Assembly: GCA_018830485.1 (NCBI GenBank)
Contig: JAHJRQ010000023.1
Location: forward strand, 38,960 to 102,959
Direction: 5' to 3'
DNA length: 64,000 nucleotides
From: Pseudomonadota bacterium
GTDB taxonomy: Bacteria; Desulfobacterota; Desulfobulbia; Desulfobulbales; Desulfurivibrionaceae
In this document: piece after piece, positions 55,136 through 64,000 of the stretch
How the letters are laid out: each line of letters begins with the position of its first letter
Numbering within the stretch: position 1 is the stretch's first letter
Notes under the pieces: generated by a model
The model's input: the letters and a program-made list of their open reading frames with translations, nothing else
The model's database searches: none
Told to the model about the DNA's origin: nothing
Position numbers and translations under genes: made by a program

Positions 55136-56824
55136 TTACAGAGCCAGGCGGCGTGCATAAAAGGCCTCGCCGTTTGGCAGGTGAGAAATTGCGAGCAGCG
55201 TGGCATCGGGGAGCTGTTCTGCGATCAGGCGCAGCATCCGTTCCTCTTCCCGGGGATTCAGGGAATCGAAGGCCTCCTGCAGGAAAATCCACTGGGGCCG
55301 GTTGAGCAGCAGACGCACCATGCCCAGGAGTTGCTGCTCCCCCCGGGCCAGGCTGTTGATCCAGTTGTCCTTCTGATCGAGCTGGCCGATGAGGTCTTCA
55401 AGGCCCACCAAAAGCAGCGCCTGTTCGAGTTGTTCCTGGTTGAAAACCCGGCGGGAGGCTGGGTAGCAGATGGCGTTGCGCAGAGTGCCGGTGGGCAGAT
55501 GCGGCCGGGGCGGCATGAAAAAGAGGCGGCCTTGGCTGGGGAGTTCGATGACCCCGCGGCCCCAGGGCCTTACTCCGGCAATGGCGCGAAACAGCTTTGC
55601 CCCGGTGTAAGGGTTGCCGGTGATCAGCACATGTTCGCCCTGGCCGATCTCCATATTGATGTTTTGTGCCAATGTCGGCCCGTCGTATTTGGCGATGCTG
55701 AGGTCGCGGAAGGCCAACACCGGCTGTTCGGAGGTTTTCACCTGGATCCAGTGATCCGGTCGCGCCAGTTCCTCGTCCACATTATCCAATACCTTGAGAA
55801 GACTCAGAACCCGTTCCACCGAGGCGCGCCATTCCGCGATCCCGCCGGCATTGCCCACCGGCCAGGAGAGGGCGCCGACCATCTGCTGGAACGCCTGGGC
55901 GGCCTGCATCATCGCGCCCAGGGTGATGCTCCCCAGGATATAGCGGGGGGCGGAGATCAGGATCGGAAAGGCCATGTTCAGCGAGGCATAGCCGGTGCTG
56001 AAGATCTGAATATTTCTCCATGCCGCGGTTTGCGTGTTCCATACCTTCCGGATATTGCAGAACATCTCACGAAAAAGCTGCCGTTCATAGCTGTTGGCAT
56101 GGATCAGCGCGATGGCCTGGCTGTTTTCCTGCGCTTCCAGCAGACCGGCGCGGAAGTCCGCCTCCGCCGACTGCCGGGCGTTGGTGGCTGCGGTAAGGGG
56201 CAGACTCACACGCCAGCCAAGCCAGGATGCCAGGGCCGTATAGATGACCGCGATCCAGACCAGATGCCCGTAAATGGGGATTTGCCATGCTCCCAGGTCG
56301 AGGGTCACCACCCCGGAGCGGGACCAGAGCACCTGCGAGAAGCCGATCAGCAGCAAGATGCAGTACAATAACGAGTGGCCCAGGGCGACCGCCGACTCGC
56401 TGGCGATGCGGCAATCTTCGGCAATACGCCCGTCCGGGTTGTCGTGTTCCCCCGGCAGATGGGAGATCAGATAGTGGCGGCCATCCCGCATCCAGCGGGA
56501 GATGACATGGTCCGTCAGCCAGTCGCGCCAATAGATCTGCAGATTGCGCTTGAAGACCAGATGCGATCCGGTCACGGCCATGTCGGCGACGAAGATGATT
56601 GCCAGCACGCCGATCTGGGTGATAAGGCCGCGCATGGAGTGCTGCTCAATGGCGTTGAACAACGCCGCACTCCACTGGGTAATCACCACCGCCAGGATCA
56701 TTTGCAGTATGGTCAGGAGCGCCAGGAGGACGGTGGCGCCCCGGATCTTCAGTTTTTGCTTCGAGCGCCAAAACAGCTTGGACAGGCGAAGAAATTCAAC
56801 GAGAAAATCGAGGGAATTAGGCAT
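55136..56824 (-). CDS. SbmA/BacA-like fused ABC transporter with degenerate ATPase motifs
   Basis: A 562-aa membrane-plus-ATPase protein of the SbmA/BacA_YddA type. Six helices span about 25-320. The nucleotide-binding half (about 370-560) keeps the overall layout but not the motifs: Walker A reads ITGNPYTGAKLF where GXXXXGKST is expected, the signature is NSLARGEQQ (near normal LSxGEQQ) and Walker B is IFLQEAF, with Gln for the metal Asp. The H-loop Ser-His (AISHLP) stays. I checked the Walker A on the DNA. Possibly an inactive or regulatory transporter, or one driven by proton motive force like SbmA. Confidence 0.85.
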   Translation of the reverse strand: MPNSLDFLVEFLRLSKLFWRSKQKLKIRGATVLLALLTILQMILAVVITQWSAALFNAIEQHSMRGLITQIGVLAIIFVADMAVTGSHLVFKRNLQIYWRDWLTDHVISRWMRDGRHYLISHLPGEHDNPDGRIAEDCRIASESAVALGHSLLYCILLLIGFSQVLWSRSGVVTLDLGAWQIPIYGHLVWIAVIYTALASWLGWRVSLPLTAATNARQSAEADFRAGLLEAQENSQAIALIHANSYERQLFREMFCNIRKVWNTQTAAWRNIQIFSTGYASLNMAFPILISAPRYILGSITLGAMMQAAQAFQQMVGALSWPVGNAGGIAEWRASVERVLSLLKVLDNVDEELARPDHWIQVKTSEQPVLAFRDLSIAKYDGPTLAQNINMEIGQGEHVLITGNPYTGAKLFRAIAGVRPWGRGVIELPSQGRLFFMPPRPHLPTGTLRNAICYPASRRVFNQEQLEQALLLVGLEDLIGQLDQKDNWINSLARGEQQLLGMVRLLLNRPQWIFLQEAFDSLNPREEERMLRLIAEQLPDATLLAISHLPNGEAFYARRLAL

Positions 56825-57131
56825 CTGGGCTCAGGGGATACTGGTGAAAGTGACGCCGATCAGCGGCGGTGGAACCTGTGGCGCGGTCAGCGGAAACCGA
56901 TGGCCGGCAGGCTGAAGGCGTCGCGTATTGTCCCTGGAGCAGAAATCGTAGTTGATGGTCATAGGGGCTATAAAAGAAATCTGATTATCGCTAATCAGTT
57001 AAAAAACATTTTTCCGGCTGATATCCCGCCATGTCAATCCGTCCAATCCCCAAGTAAATTCCTACAGAAAGCCTCTGACTCCGTCAACATCTTCTTGCCA
57101 GTGATGGAAAAATCATTGCCCCATTGCTAGC
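56825..57131. other. Intergenic region between the ABC-GH5-EEP operon and GH30
   Basis: No gene is evident in these 307 bp. On the minus strand it should carry the promoter of the ABC gene; a TTGACA occurs (57035-57040 region) without a good -10 partner. It also holds the palindrome at 56981-56998. Confidence 0.45.
56981..56998. promoter_or_regulatory. 18-bp palindrome, possible LacI-type operator
   Basis: CTGATTATCGCTAATCAG is an inverted repeat with 7-bp arms, 157 bp upstream of the ABC gene start. It matches the palindrome GATTAGCGCTAATC found in the MITE-like end upstream of GH30, at 15 of 16 positions of CTGATTAGCGCTAATC. Confidence 0.5.
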
Positions 57132-58484
57132 TTATCCGGAAAAATCGGCAAACCGCAAGGTCATAATGGAATGGGGCGGACTGATCGTGCGGGCAGCCCG
57201 ATCGTGGCATTGCAGAGCAAAGGGGATTGCCTGCTCCGTGCGATTCATCACCACGACGGCGATTGTCCCCTCCGGATTGAGGAAGGCCGTTGTTTCAAGG
57301 TCGTCGGTGGTGGTGGCGTGCAGGATGCGTTCGGCGCCGGGGCGAATGTAGCGGGAGAAATGGCCGAGATAGTAGAAGGAACTCTGATACAGCGGCTGTC
57401 CTGCCCGGGTATCTGCCAGGATGGGCGCGCTGCAGTAATTGCCCACATGATTGGGGCCGCCGCTCGCATCCAGCATGAGATTCCAGTCCACCCATGCCAC
57501 GGTCCAACGGTTCAGGTCATTGATGAGCGAACGGCCGTAGCGCTCGCCCACGCCCCACTCGCCTGTGTGCGGTCCGCCTTCCTGACACCCTTCGCTGAAG
57601 AGCAGATGCTTGTCCGGGAAGGCTTCGTGCACGGCGCTCAGGTTGTCGAAATGATCCCCCACATACCAGTGAAACGCCGCGCCCCATACGTATTGCGCAG
57701 CCTCCGGGTCATCGTACACCACCCTGGCGCGCTCGTAGATGGCATCACGGTTGTGGTCCCAGATCATCAGGTTGAGATGGCCCAGCCCCTCTTTCCGCAG
57801 GGTCGGGCCGAGATAATCACGGACAAAATCGCGCTCTTCCTCGGCGGAATACAGGCAGGAATCCCACGATTGGCTGGCTTCCGGTTCATTCTGGACGGTG
57901 AGTCCCCAGAAGGGGATGCCTTCTTTTTCATATTCCCGAATGTAGCGGCAATAGTAACGCGCCCACACATCGCGGCATTCAGGGAGCAGCCGGCCGCCGC
58001 CATTCATCTGCCTGTTGGTCTTCATCCAGGCTGGCGGGCTCCAGGGGGAAGCGAACAACTTCAGGCCGCCGCTCAACCGCAGGGCTTCCTTGAGCATGGG
58101 CAGGATAGCGGCGCGGTCACGGTCAATGGAAAAGTGTTCCAGGCTAAAATCGCCGTCCACTTCATCATGGGCGTAATTCCCCAGGGCAAAATCGCAACTG
58201 TTGATATGCGTCCGGCCCATGGTGTACCCCAGGCCATTGTCCCGGTCGAAGTATGCCCGCATCACTTCGGCCTGCTTTTCTGCAGGGAGTTTTTGCCAGG
58301 TAACGGCAGCTGCTTCGGTGAATGCGCCGCCAAAGCCTTCCATCTTCTGGAAGCGCTTGCGCGGATCGACGGTTATGGCGGCTGTTTCCGGTCTGGTGGC
58401 TTCAAAAACCACGGGGGGCTGTTCGGTCAGGCGGGCTGGGGTGTCTTTTGCGGTCAGCGAGATGTGGACGATATGACAGGGCAT
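57132..58484 (-). CDS. Glycoside hydrolase family 30 (glucosylceramidase-like)
   Basis: A 450-aa retaining hydrolase of the glucosylceramidase/beta-1,6-glucanase family. FQKMEGFGGAFTEAAAV starts the catalytic domain, TVQNEPEASQSWDSC carries the acid/base Glu and LLFSEGCQEGG the nucleophile Glu. The C-terminal beta domain (VVVMNRTEQAIPF) closes the fold. No signal peptide is visible, so it acts inside the cell. It lies 307 bp upstream of the ABC operon in the same direction and may belong to the same pathway. Confidence 0.9.
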   Translation of the reverse strand: MPCHIVHISLTAKDTPARLTEQPPVVFEATRPETAAITVDPRKRFQKMEGFGGAFTEAAAVTWQKLPAEKQAEVMRAYFDRDNGLGYTMGRTHINSCDFALGNYAHDEVDGDFSLEHFSIDRDRAAILPMLKEALRLSGGLKLFASPWSPPAWMKTNRQMNGGGRLLPECRDVWARYYCRYIREYEKEGIPFWGLTVQNEPEASQSWDSCLYSAEEERDFVRDYLGPTLRKEGLGHLNLMIWDHNRDAIYERARVVYDDPEAAQYVWGAAFHWYVGDHFDNLSAVHEAFPDKHLLFSEGCQEGGPHTGEWGVGERYGRSLINDLNRWTVAWVDWNLMLDASGGPNHVGNYCSAPILADTRAGQPLYQSSFYYLGHFSRYIRPGAERILHATTTDDLETTAFLNPEGTIAVVVMNRTEQAIPFALQCHDRAARTISPPHSIMTLRFADFSG

Positions 58485-58576
58485 GTATTTCTCCGAAGGA
58501 GGTATCTCTCATCACCCAATTCCGGTGCAGGCGGCAAAATACCCGGGAGGGGGTGCGCTTGCCGGTCAAATACGCA

Positions 58577-58730
58577 CCTGATGAGTGCTAATCTTCCGCA
58601 ATAAGCCTGTCATCCCCGAATGTCTTTGTCGGGGATCCATGATTTAGGTCAGTTAGAAACTGGATTCCCGATCAAAAGCGTTTCGGGAATGACACTTTTA
58701 GTGTCCAGCGGAAGATTAGCGCTAATCAGG
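58577..58730. mobile_element. MITE-like element (154 bp) with 8-bp target duplication
   Basis: Terminal inverted repeats of 23 bp (58577-58599 and 58708-58730) match at 21 of 23 positions, with outer sequence CCTGAT and inner GCTAATCTTCCGC. The element is flanked on each side by the perfect direct repeat AATACGCA (58569-58576, 58731-58738). The interior has two hairpins of the ATTCCCG type (ATCCCCGA/TCGGGGAT and ATTCCCGA/TCGGGAAT). It encodes no protein. It lies between GH30 and the AMP nucleosidase gene, close to the GH30 start. Confidence 0.88.
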
Positions 58731-58751
58731 AATACGCATGGGATCAGGGCG

Positions 58752-59528
58752 TTACCCCAGCGGGCCCCGGCTGTTCAGGCAGGCGGCTTCCATCACCTTG
58801 AGGCCCATCTGCAAATGTTCCTGGGTGTAGGTGAGGAAAATCTCCTCGGCGCTGTCCTTGCTCTTGATCCCGCCTTTTTTCAGGGGCAGGTCCGAGACCA
58901 GCATCATCGCCCCGGTGGGCACGTTGAGGGCATAGCCCACTGCGAACAGGGTGGCGATCTCCATGTCGATGGCCATGATCCGATGCTTGCGGATGTACTG
59001 GATGAACTCGGTGTCAAACTCCCACATCCGGTAGTCGGTGGTCATCAGGATGCCCGACTTGGGCACCATCTTCAGCTCGCTGGTGATGACCTGTTCGCAG
59101 ATGCGGTTGACATGGATCGAGGGCAGGGCCGGGACATCCTTGGGCAGATAATGGGGGCTGGTGCCTTCGTCGCGGATGCTGGCGGTGGGAACGATGATGT
59201 CGCCGATCTCCAGGACATCGTCGATGCCGCCGCACATGCCGAGCATGAGCACGCACTTGATTTCATCGAGAAAGGAGAGGCAGTGCATGACAATGCCCGC
59301 CGAGGGGGAGCCGACCCCGTGGTTGATGATGCTCAAATCCCGCTTGCGGTCGTGGACCACGCTCCAGTGTCCGCGTTGGACCGGGTTGCCGGTGATGCGG
59401 GAAAAATCGTCGATGTAGCGGTGGAAATTGCAGAGCAGGATGTGGGAGCCGAAGTCCTTGACGCTGGAGCCGGTGTAGCGCTCCAGGGTATGCCGGGCAT
59501 AACTGTCGGGTCGCAGCTCTGTGCTCAT
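58752..59528 (-). CDS. AMP nucleosidase
   Basis: A 258-aa phosphorylase-fold protein. MLGMCGGIDDVLEIGDIIVP, RDEGTSPHYLP and AIDMEIATLFAVG match the PNP_UDP family short AMP nucleosidases of Bacteroidetes and Desulfobacterota. It hydrolyses AMP to adenine and ribose 5-phosphate (or acts as a related nucleoside phosphorylase). It lies 13 bp downstream of purA and probably shares its transcript. Confidence 0.85.
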   Translation of the reverse strand: MSTELRPDSYARHTLERYTGSSVKDFGSHILLCNFHRYIDDFSRITGNPVQRGHWSVVHDRKRDLSIINHGVGSPSAGIVMHCLSFLDEIKCVLMLGMCGGIDDVLEIGDIIVPTASIRDEGTSPHYLPKDVPALPSIHVNRICEQVITSELKMVPKSGILMTTDYRMWEFDTEFIQYIRKHRIMAIDMEIATLFAVGYALNVPTGAMMLVSDLPLKKGGIKSKDSAEEIFLTYTQEHLQMGLKVMEAACLNSRGPLG

Positions 59529-59541
59529 GCGTGTTCCTTGG

Positions 59542-60858
<1,317 letters not shown>

Positions 60859-60930
60859 TCATCCAAAAAAAGTTATCTCGTGAGCCGTTGACGGCGCTCA
60901 TTATGTCATTGTGTGATTGTAGCAGCAGGC

Positions 60931-60959
60931 ACCATAGCCAAAGGAAAATAAAAAGTCAA
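60931..60959 (-). promoter_or_regulatory. Sigma-70 promoter of purA
   Basis: On the minus strand TTGACT (60954-60959), a 17-bp spacer and TATGGT (60931-60936), about 90 bp upstream of the purA start. Confidence 0.55.
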
Positions 60960-60999
60960 TCGCGGTGAGAGCCGGCTCTTTCTCCGGGCGGCGCCTGGC

Positions 61000-61028
61000 T
61001 TGACACCCTCGGGCAAATGCCGTAGATT
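61000..61028 (+). promoter_or_regulatory. Sigma-70 promoter of tatB-tatC
   Basis: TTGACA (61000-61005), a 17-bp spacer, TAGATT (61023-61028). It is about 80 bp upstream of the tatB start. Confidence 0.55.
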
Positions 61029-61110
61029 GCCGCTTGCATATTATGGATGTGAGGCGTCGCTGATTTTTGCGGCGGAATGGACTTTTTTGCGGACCTATTG
61101 AGGCAACTGC

Positions 61111-61452
61111 ATGTTTGGTATAGGGCTTCCTGAGTTGATCCTGATTATGGGTATCGCGCTTATCGTGGTGGGCCCGGAAAAGCTCCCGGAAATGGCCAAG
61201 TCCATTGCCAAGGTTGTGCTGGATCTGAAAAAAACAGCCTCGGGTCTCAAAGAGAGCCTGCATGAAGAAATGAAGGACGAGCTGGGGCAGGATCCCTGGC
61301 AACAGAAGCTGGGAGACGCCTATCCCAATCTGCCTTCCACCTCGGTTTCCGAGCCGGACGCGGTGGAGATTGACGCAGTGTCGTCGCCTGATGCCAGCCC
61401 TGTCGTCCCTCCCGACGAACCCGAGGCCAAGGATGTGAAGTCGGCAGTATGA
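61111..61452 (+). CDS. tatB: Twin-arginine translocase subunit TatB
   Basis: A 113-aa Tat component. The N-terminal MFGIGLPELILIMGIALIVVGPEKLPE matches TatA/TatB; the GLPEL variant and the long amphipathic helix plus acidic tail favour TatB. It lies directly ahead of tatC, whose start overlaps its stop (ATGA). No second tatA is next to it, so tatA may be elsewhere. Confidence 0.85.
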   Translation: MFGIGLPELILIMGIALIVVGPEKLPEMAKSIAKVVLDLKKTASGLKESLHEEMKDELGQDPWQQKLGDAYPNLPSTSVSEPDAVEIDAVSSPDASPVVPPDEPEAKDVKSAV

Positions 61453-62180
61453 CCGCGCTGGCTGGACATTTTTCCGGGCATCTTCGAGAGCTGCGGAATC
61501 GGATCTTGACGTCCTTTCTGGCAATCCTGGCGGCCACCCTGATCGCCTATGCCTTTTCCGAGGAGCTCGTCCGTTTTTTGATGGTTCCCCTGATCAAAGG
61601 CCACCCCAATCTCGCCAAACTCGTCTACACCAATCTCACCGAGGCCTTTGTCAGCTATCTGAAGATTTCCCTGCTGGCCGGGCTCATGCTCGGGTTTCCG
61701 GTCTGCTGTTACCAGTTGTGGATGTTTATTGCGCCGGGACTGCACCGTCATGAGCGCAGGATGGCGAGAACGGTGGTTTTTTGGGCCACCTCCCTGTTTG
61801 TTGGCGGGGTGGTGTTTGCCTATCTGGTGGTCATGCCGGAGATGCTCTCGTTTTTGCTGAGCTTTGCCGATGCGCAGCTTGAACCCCTGCTCCGGCTTGA
61901 TGCCTATCTCTCCTTTGTGGCCCGAACCTCGCTCACCTTCGGGCTGGCCTTTGAGGTGCCTTTTCTCATGGTGATGACCGCCAAGGCCGGGATTGTGAGC
62001 AAGGGATATTTCGCCAGGCAGCGGAAATACTTTTATCTCGCCATCCTGGTCCTCGCCTTTCTGCTCACCGCAGGCGATGTGCTGTCCGCCATCCTGCTTG
62101 CCGTGCCGCTTTTCGGCCTGTACGAGGCGGGCATCCTCATCAGCCGGCCATTCAAGGGGAAGCTGAAGGCTGAGGGCTGA
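61449..62180 (+). CDS. tatC: Twin-arginine translocase subunit TatC
   Basis: A 243-aa receptor with six hydrophobic helices. The N-terminal FSGHLRELRNRILTSFLAIL and the conserved EAFVSYLKISLLAGLMLGFPVCCYQLWMFIAPGLHRHERR region (in segments) match TatC. FGLAFEVPFLMVM and the loop after helix 5 are also typical. It is coupled to tatB. Confidence 0.95.
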   Translation: MTALAGHFSGHLRELRNRILTSFLAILAATLIAYAFSEELVRFLMVPLIKGHPNLAKLVYTNLTEAFVSYLKISLLAGLMLGFPVCCYQLWMFIAPGLHRHERRMARTVVFWATSLFVGGVVFAYLVVMPEMLSFLLSFADAQLEPLLRLDAYLSFVARTSLTFGLAFEVPFLMVMTAKAGIVSKGYFARQRKYFYLAILVLAFLLTAGDVLSAILLAVPLFGLYEAGILISRPFKGKLKAEG

Positions 62181-62391
62181 AAGCTTCCTCGTTTCAATCT
62201 CCTTGCCGAAGCGCCCTCATTTTTTCTTTGCTTCAACCTGCCATCTTGTCAATTTGGAAGCCTGCGCCGCCCATATAACACAAAGTTTTTTACACACCCA
62301 CCGTTGAATTCCCGGAATCTGCGCGGCTTTTTGCGCAGGTCCGGCGAGGTGAGGGGTTGGGTGTTTCCGCATGGACAGGTTTGACGGGGTT

Positions 62392-62922
62392 CTACTCGCG
62401 CCAGTATTCGGGTTTGTCCAGGCATGATGCGCACGCAACCTTGCCTCGGACAGAGCCAAGGATGTTTGAGGTGAGAGCGCGAACCATCCATGCCTCCTCG
62501 GGAACTATGTGATACGGAGCCAAGAGGCCGTGCGGCGTCGCAGTCTCAAAACCACAGCGAGGATAATAGCCTGGGTGCCCGAGCACGAATAGGAGTTCCA
62601 CCCCTGACTGGGCCAATAGCCGCGCGCCATGCTCTATGAGGGCTCGACCGATGCCCCTGCGCTGAAACTCTGGAACGACTGCCAATGGAGCAAGAATTGC
62701 CGACGACACGTTGTGCGGAGCGCCGAGCAGTTTTGCCTTCGTGAACAAGACGTGCCCAACGGGTTGATCTCCTTCGTAGGCGAGGAGCGAAAGGCTTGGC
62801 TGAGCCGTCGGGTCTCGCAGCAGGGCGGCTACCAGGCGTGGCTCCTCATTACTGGCGAAAGCGTCGTGCTCCACCTGCATTACATGGTCATACTCGGATT
62901 CGCCGGCCTCGATTATTTGCAT
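62392..62922 (-). CDS. GNAT family N-acetyltransferase (YhbS-like)
   Basis: About 176 aa from the ATG at 62922 (MQIIEAGESEYDHVMQVE); the track's longer start lacks support. The acetyl-CoA motif is PEFQRRGIGRALIEHG and the family ending HPGYYPRCGFE is present. The acetylated substrate cannot be told. It is separated from tatC by a 211-bp stretch with no visible gene, and precedes the truncated oxidoreductase on the same strand. Confidence 0.85.
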   Translation of the reverse strand: MQIIEAGESEYDHVMQVEHDAFASNEEPRLVAALLRDPTAQPSLSLLAYEGDQPVGHVLFTKAKLLGAPHNVSSAILAPLAVVPEFQRRGIGRALIEHGARLLAQSGVELLFVLGHPGYYPRCGFETATPHGLLAPYHIVPEEAWMVRALTSNILGSVRGKVACASCLDKPEYWRE

Positions 62923-63021
62923 GGCAGAAAAGTGGGGGGCGGTAACGCCAACATCAACATTCAGGCGCGCTGTCGAGCGTCGCCTGCCTCGGCCTTGTCG
63001 GCCGCTGGTTCTCACTCCGAG

Positions 63022-64000
63022 TCAAAGAACATACTGCGGAATCTTCAGCAATTCCCCGTTCCGCATCGCCGACTGGTGCGCGACAATGCCGGGCACCGTC
63101 AGGTTCAATGCCTGGGCAATGTCCACAAGCGGCGTACGGTCCTGCAGTATGGACTCTATGAACTCACTCATCAGATAGCCGTGCGATCCGCCGTGGCCGG
63201 CGGGCTGAACTCCCGGCGGCAGAGGCGGCCGTTTGATCAAGGGCGCCTCCTTTCCATCCATGTCTTTGAAAACACGGTCGAAGATTCCCTTCTCGGTCCA
63301 GATTCGACCTGTTTCGTCACCGGTGCCGGGTATCTCCCAACTGACCGCCATTCGGGCCATGCCCCCCTCACTGGTGCGGAACAGCGCGATCTCGGTGCCG
63401 AACGGATTGCCGAAGCGGTTGTTCTTGGCCTGCAGGTGTGGAATGGAGCTGGGCATGCCCATGCACGACACTTCCGTGAATGAACCGCCAGTAACCCCCA
63501 CATAATAGGCATTCGTGTGGGTTGGATACCATTGCGGCGGCAACCCCGTACGCCATGCCCCGTACGCGGGCAGAGGTGTTCCCAGGTAATGCAGGTATTC
63601 GGCCTCGGAGTAAATCAGCCTGCCAAGAGCCCCCCGCCTGTACATCTCGCGCATGGCGTAGAGATCACCATGGAAATAGGAGGTCTCAAACATCATGTAC
63701 TTCCCAGCAGAGCTCCTGGCCGCAGCGAAAAGCGCATCGGCGTCTTCCAGGGAGCCGAAAACAGCCGGCACGGCCGAGGCAACGTGCTTCCCAGCTTGGA
63801 GAGCCGCAATGGCGAGGCGTGCGTGGCTGGGCGCATCCGTGGCAATGAAAACAGCTTCCACCGCCTCGTCTCGGATAAGTTCCTCGCCCGTCCCATACAT
63901 CTTTTCACAGCGACAGGCTTTTGCCAACGCGGCGCACTGCTCGGGCACGAGATCGGCAACCGCCGTGACCGTTACATTCGGATGATCCTGAAAAGAGAAA
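63022..64000 (-). CDS. Gfo/Idh/MocA family oxidoreductase (partial, N-terminus beyond window)
   Basis: At least 325 residues are visible; the frame is open through base 64000, so the N-terminal Rossmann motif is cut off. The remaining part has AVFIATDAPSHARLAIAALQAGKHVASAVPA (in segments), the family's cofactor-domain end, and a C-terminal sugar-type domain ending EFIESILQDRTPLVDIAQALNLTVPGI. It is probably a sugar or inositol dehydrogenase; substrate unknown. The track's start at 63948 is artificial. Confidence 0.88.
   Translation of the reverse strand, partial: FSFQDHPNVTVTAVADLVPEQCAALAKACRCEKMYGTGEELIRDEAVEAVFIATDAPSHARLAIAALQAGKHVASAVPAVFGSLEDADALFAAARSSAGKYMMFETSYFHGDLYAMREMYRRGALGRLIYSEAEYLHYLGTPLPAYGAWRTGLPPQWYPTHTNAYYVGVTGGSFTEVSCMGMPSSIPHLQAKNNRFGNPFGTEIALFRTSEGGMARMAVSWEIPGTGDETGRIWTEKGIFDRVFKDMDGKEAPLIKRPPLPPGVQPAGHGGSHGYLMSEFIESILQDRTPLVDIAQALNLTVPGIVAHQSAMRNGELLKIPQYVL

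Noticed and set aside
62217-62459. Minus-strand ORFs downstream of tatC (MALSEARLRAHH..., MDGSRSHLKH...)
   Set aside because: They overlap the GNAT gene end, lack homology I recognise and start in frame-shifted GNAT sequence. Treated as shadows.

Overview
The window reads as a chromosomal segment of a GC-rich, flagellated, Gram-negative bacterium, most likely a member of the Desulfobacterota (former Deltaproteobacteria, Desulfobulbales-like). That placement is inferred from gene content and order: rimP-nusA-ylxR-infB-rbfA-nrnA-truB-rpsO-pnp, a fliL-to-fliA flagellar operon with flhF/flhG, type III glutamine synthetase beside glnB/glnD, FabL, FolE2, tatB/tatC and -24/-12 (sigma-54) promoters. 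No rRNA, CRISPR array, prophage or transposase gene was seen.

Layout. 1-153 is the tail of a nuoN-like gene. 209-10353 holds a tRNA-Gly with a consensus promoter, then the transcription/translation operon from rimP to truB, then rpsO and pnp. 10454-15858 has an M16 protease, dut, a WalJ-like hydrolase and a cobamide cluster (cbiR, cobT, cobS). 15965-17013 (minus) is a 'mobile mystery' XRE/Fic pair. 17314-23773 (minus) is a nitrogen unit amt-glnB-glnD-glnA(III), with a sigma-54 site ahead of amt. 24002-36227 (minus) is a flagellar operon, fliL-M-N-O-P-Q-R, flhB-A-F-G, fliA, followed by cheY and a second FliL-like protein; a sigma-54 site lies ahead of fliL. 36581-50099 is mostly housekeeping (DUF362, fabL, maf, EAL-HDOD, htpX, CBS/hemolysin family, yqaA, glyS, folE2, a response regulator, galT, dksA-like, moaC, dnaJ, rpoZ). 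50515-53073 is a lipoprotein/FlgO-like operon with its own sigma-54 site. 53128-58484 (minus) is a small glycan cluster (EEP-fold enzyme, GH5, a degenerate SbmA-like ABC protein, GH30). 58752-64000 has AMP nucleosidase, purA, tatB/tatC, a GNAT and a truncated Gfo/Idh/MocA oxidoreductase.

The points most worth following are: (i) three copies of a 104-141 bp structured intergenic repeat with a compensatory base change; (ii) a 154-bp MITE-like element with 23-bp terminal inverted repeats and a perfect 8-bp target duplication; (iii) the glycan cluster, whose ABC protein has lost its Walker motifs and which carries similar palindromes upstream of both transcription units; (iv) two tandem FlgO-like paralogues with two further lipoproteins under a sigma-54 promoter, and an extra FliL-like protein after cheY; (v) the cbiR-cobT-cobS cobamide remodelling set; and (vi) NPTR in place of NPTH in FlhB. 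All reading was by eye; no database search or folding program was run.
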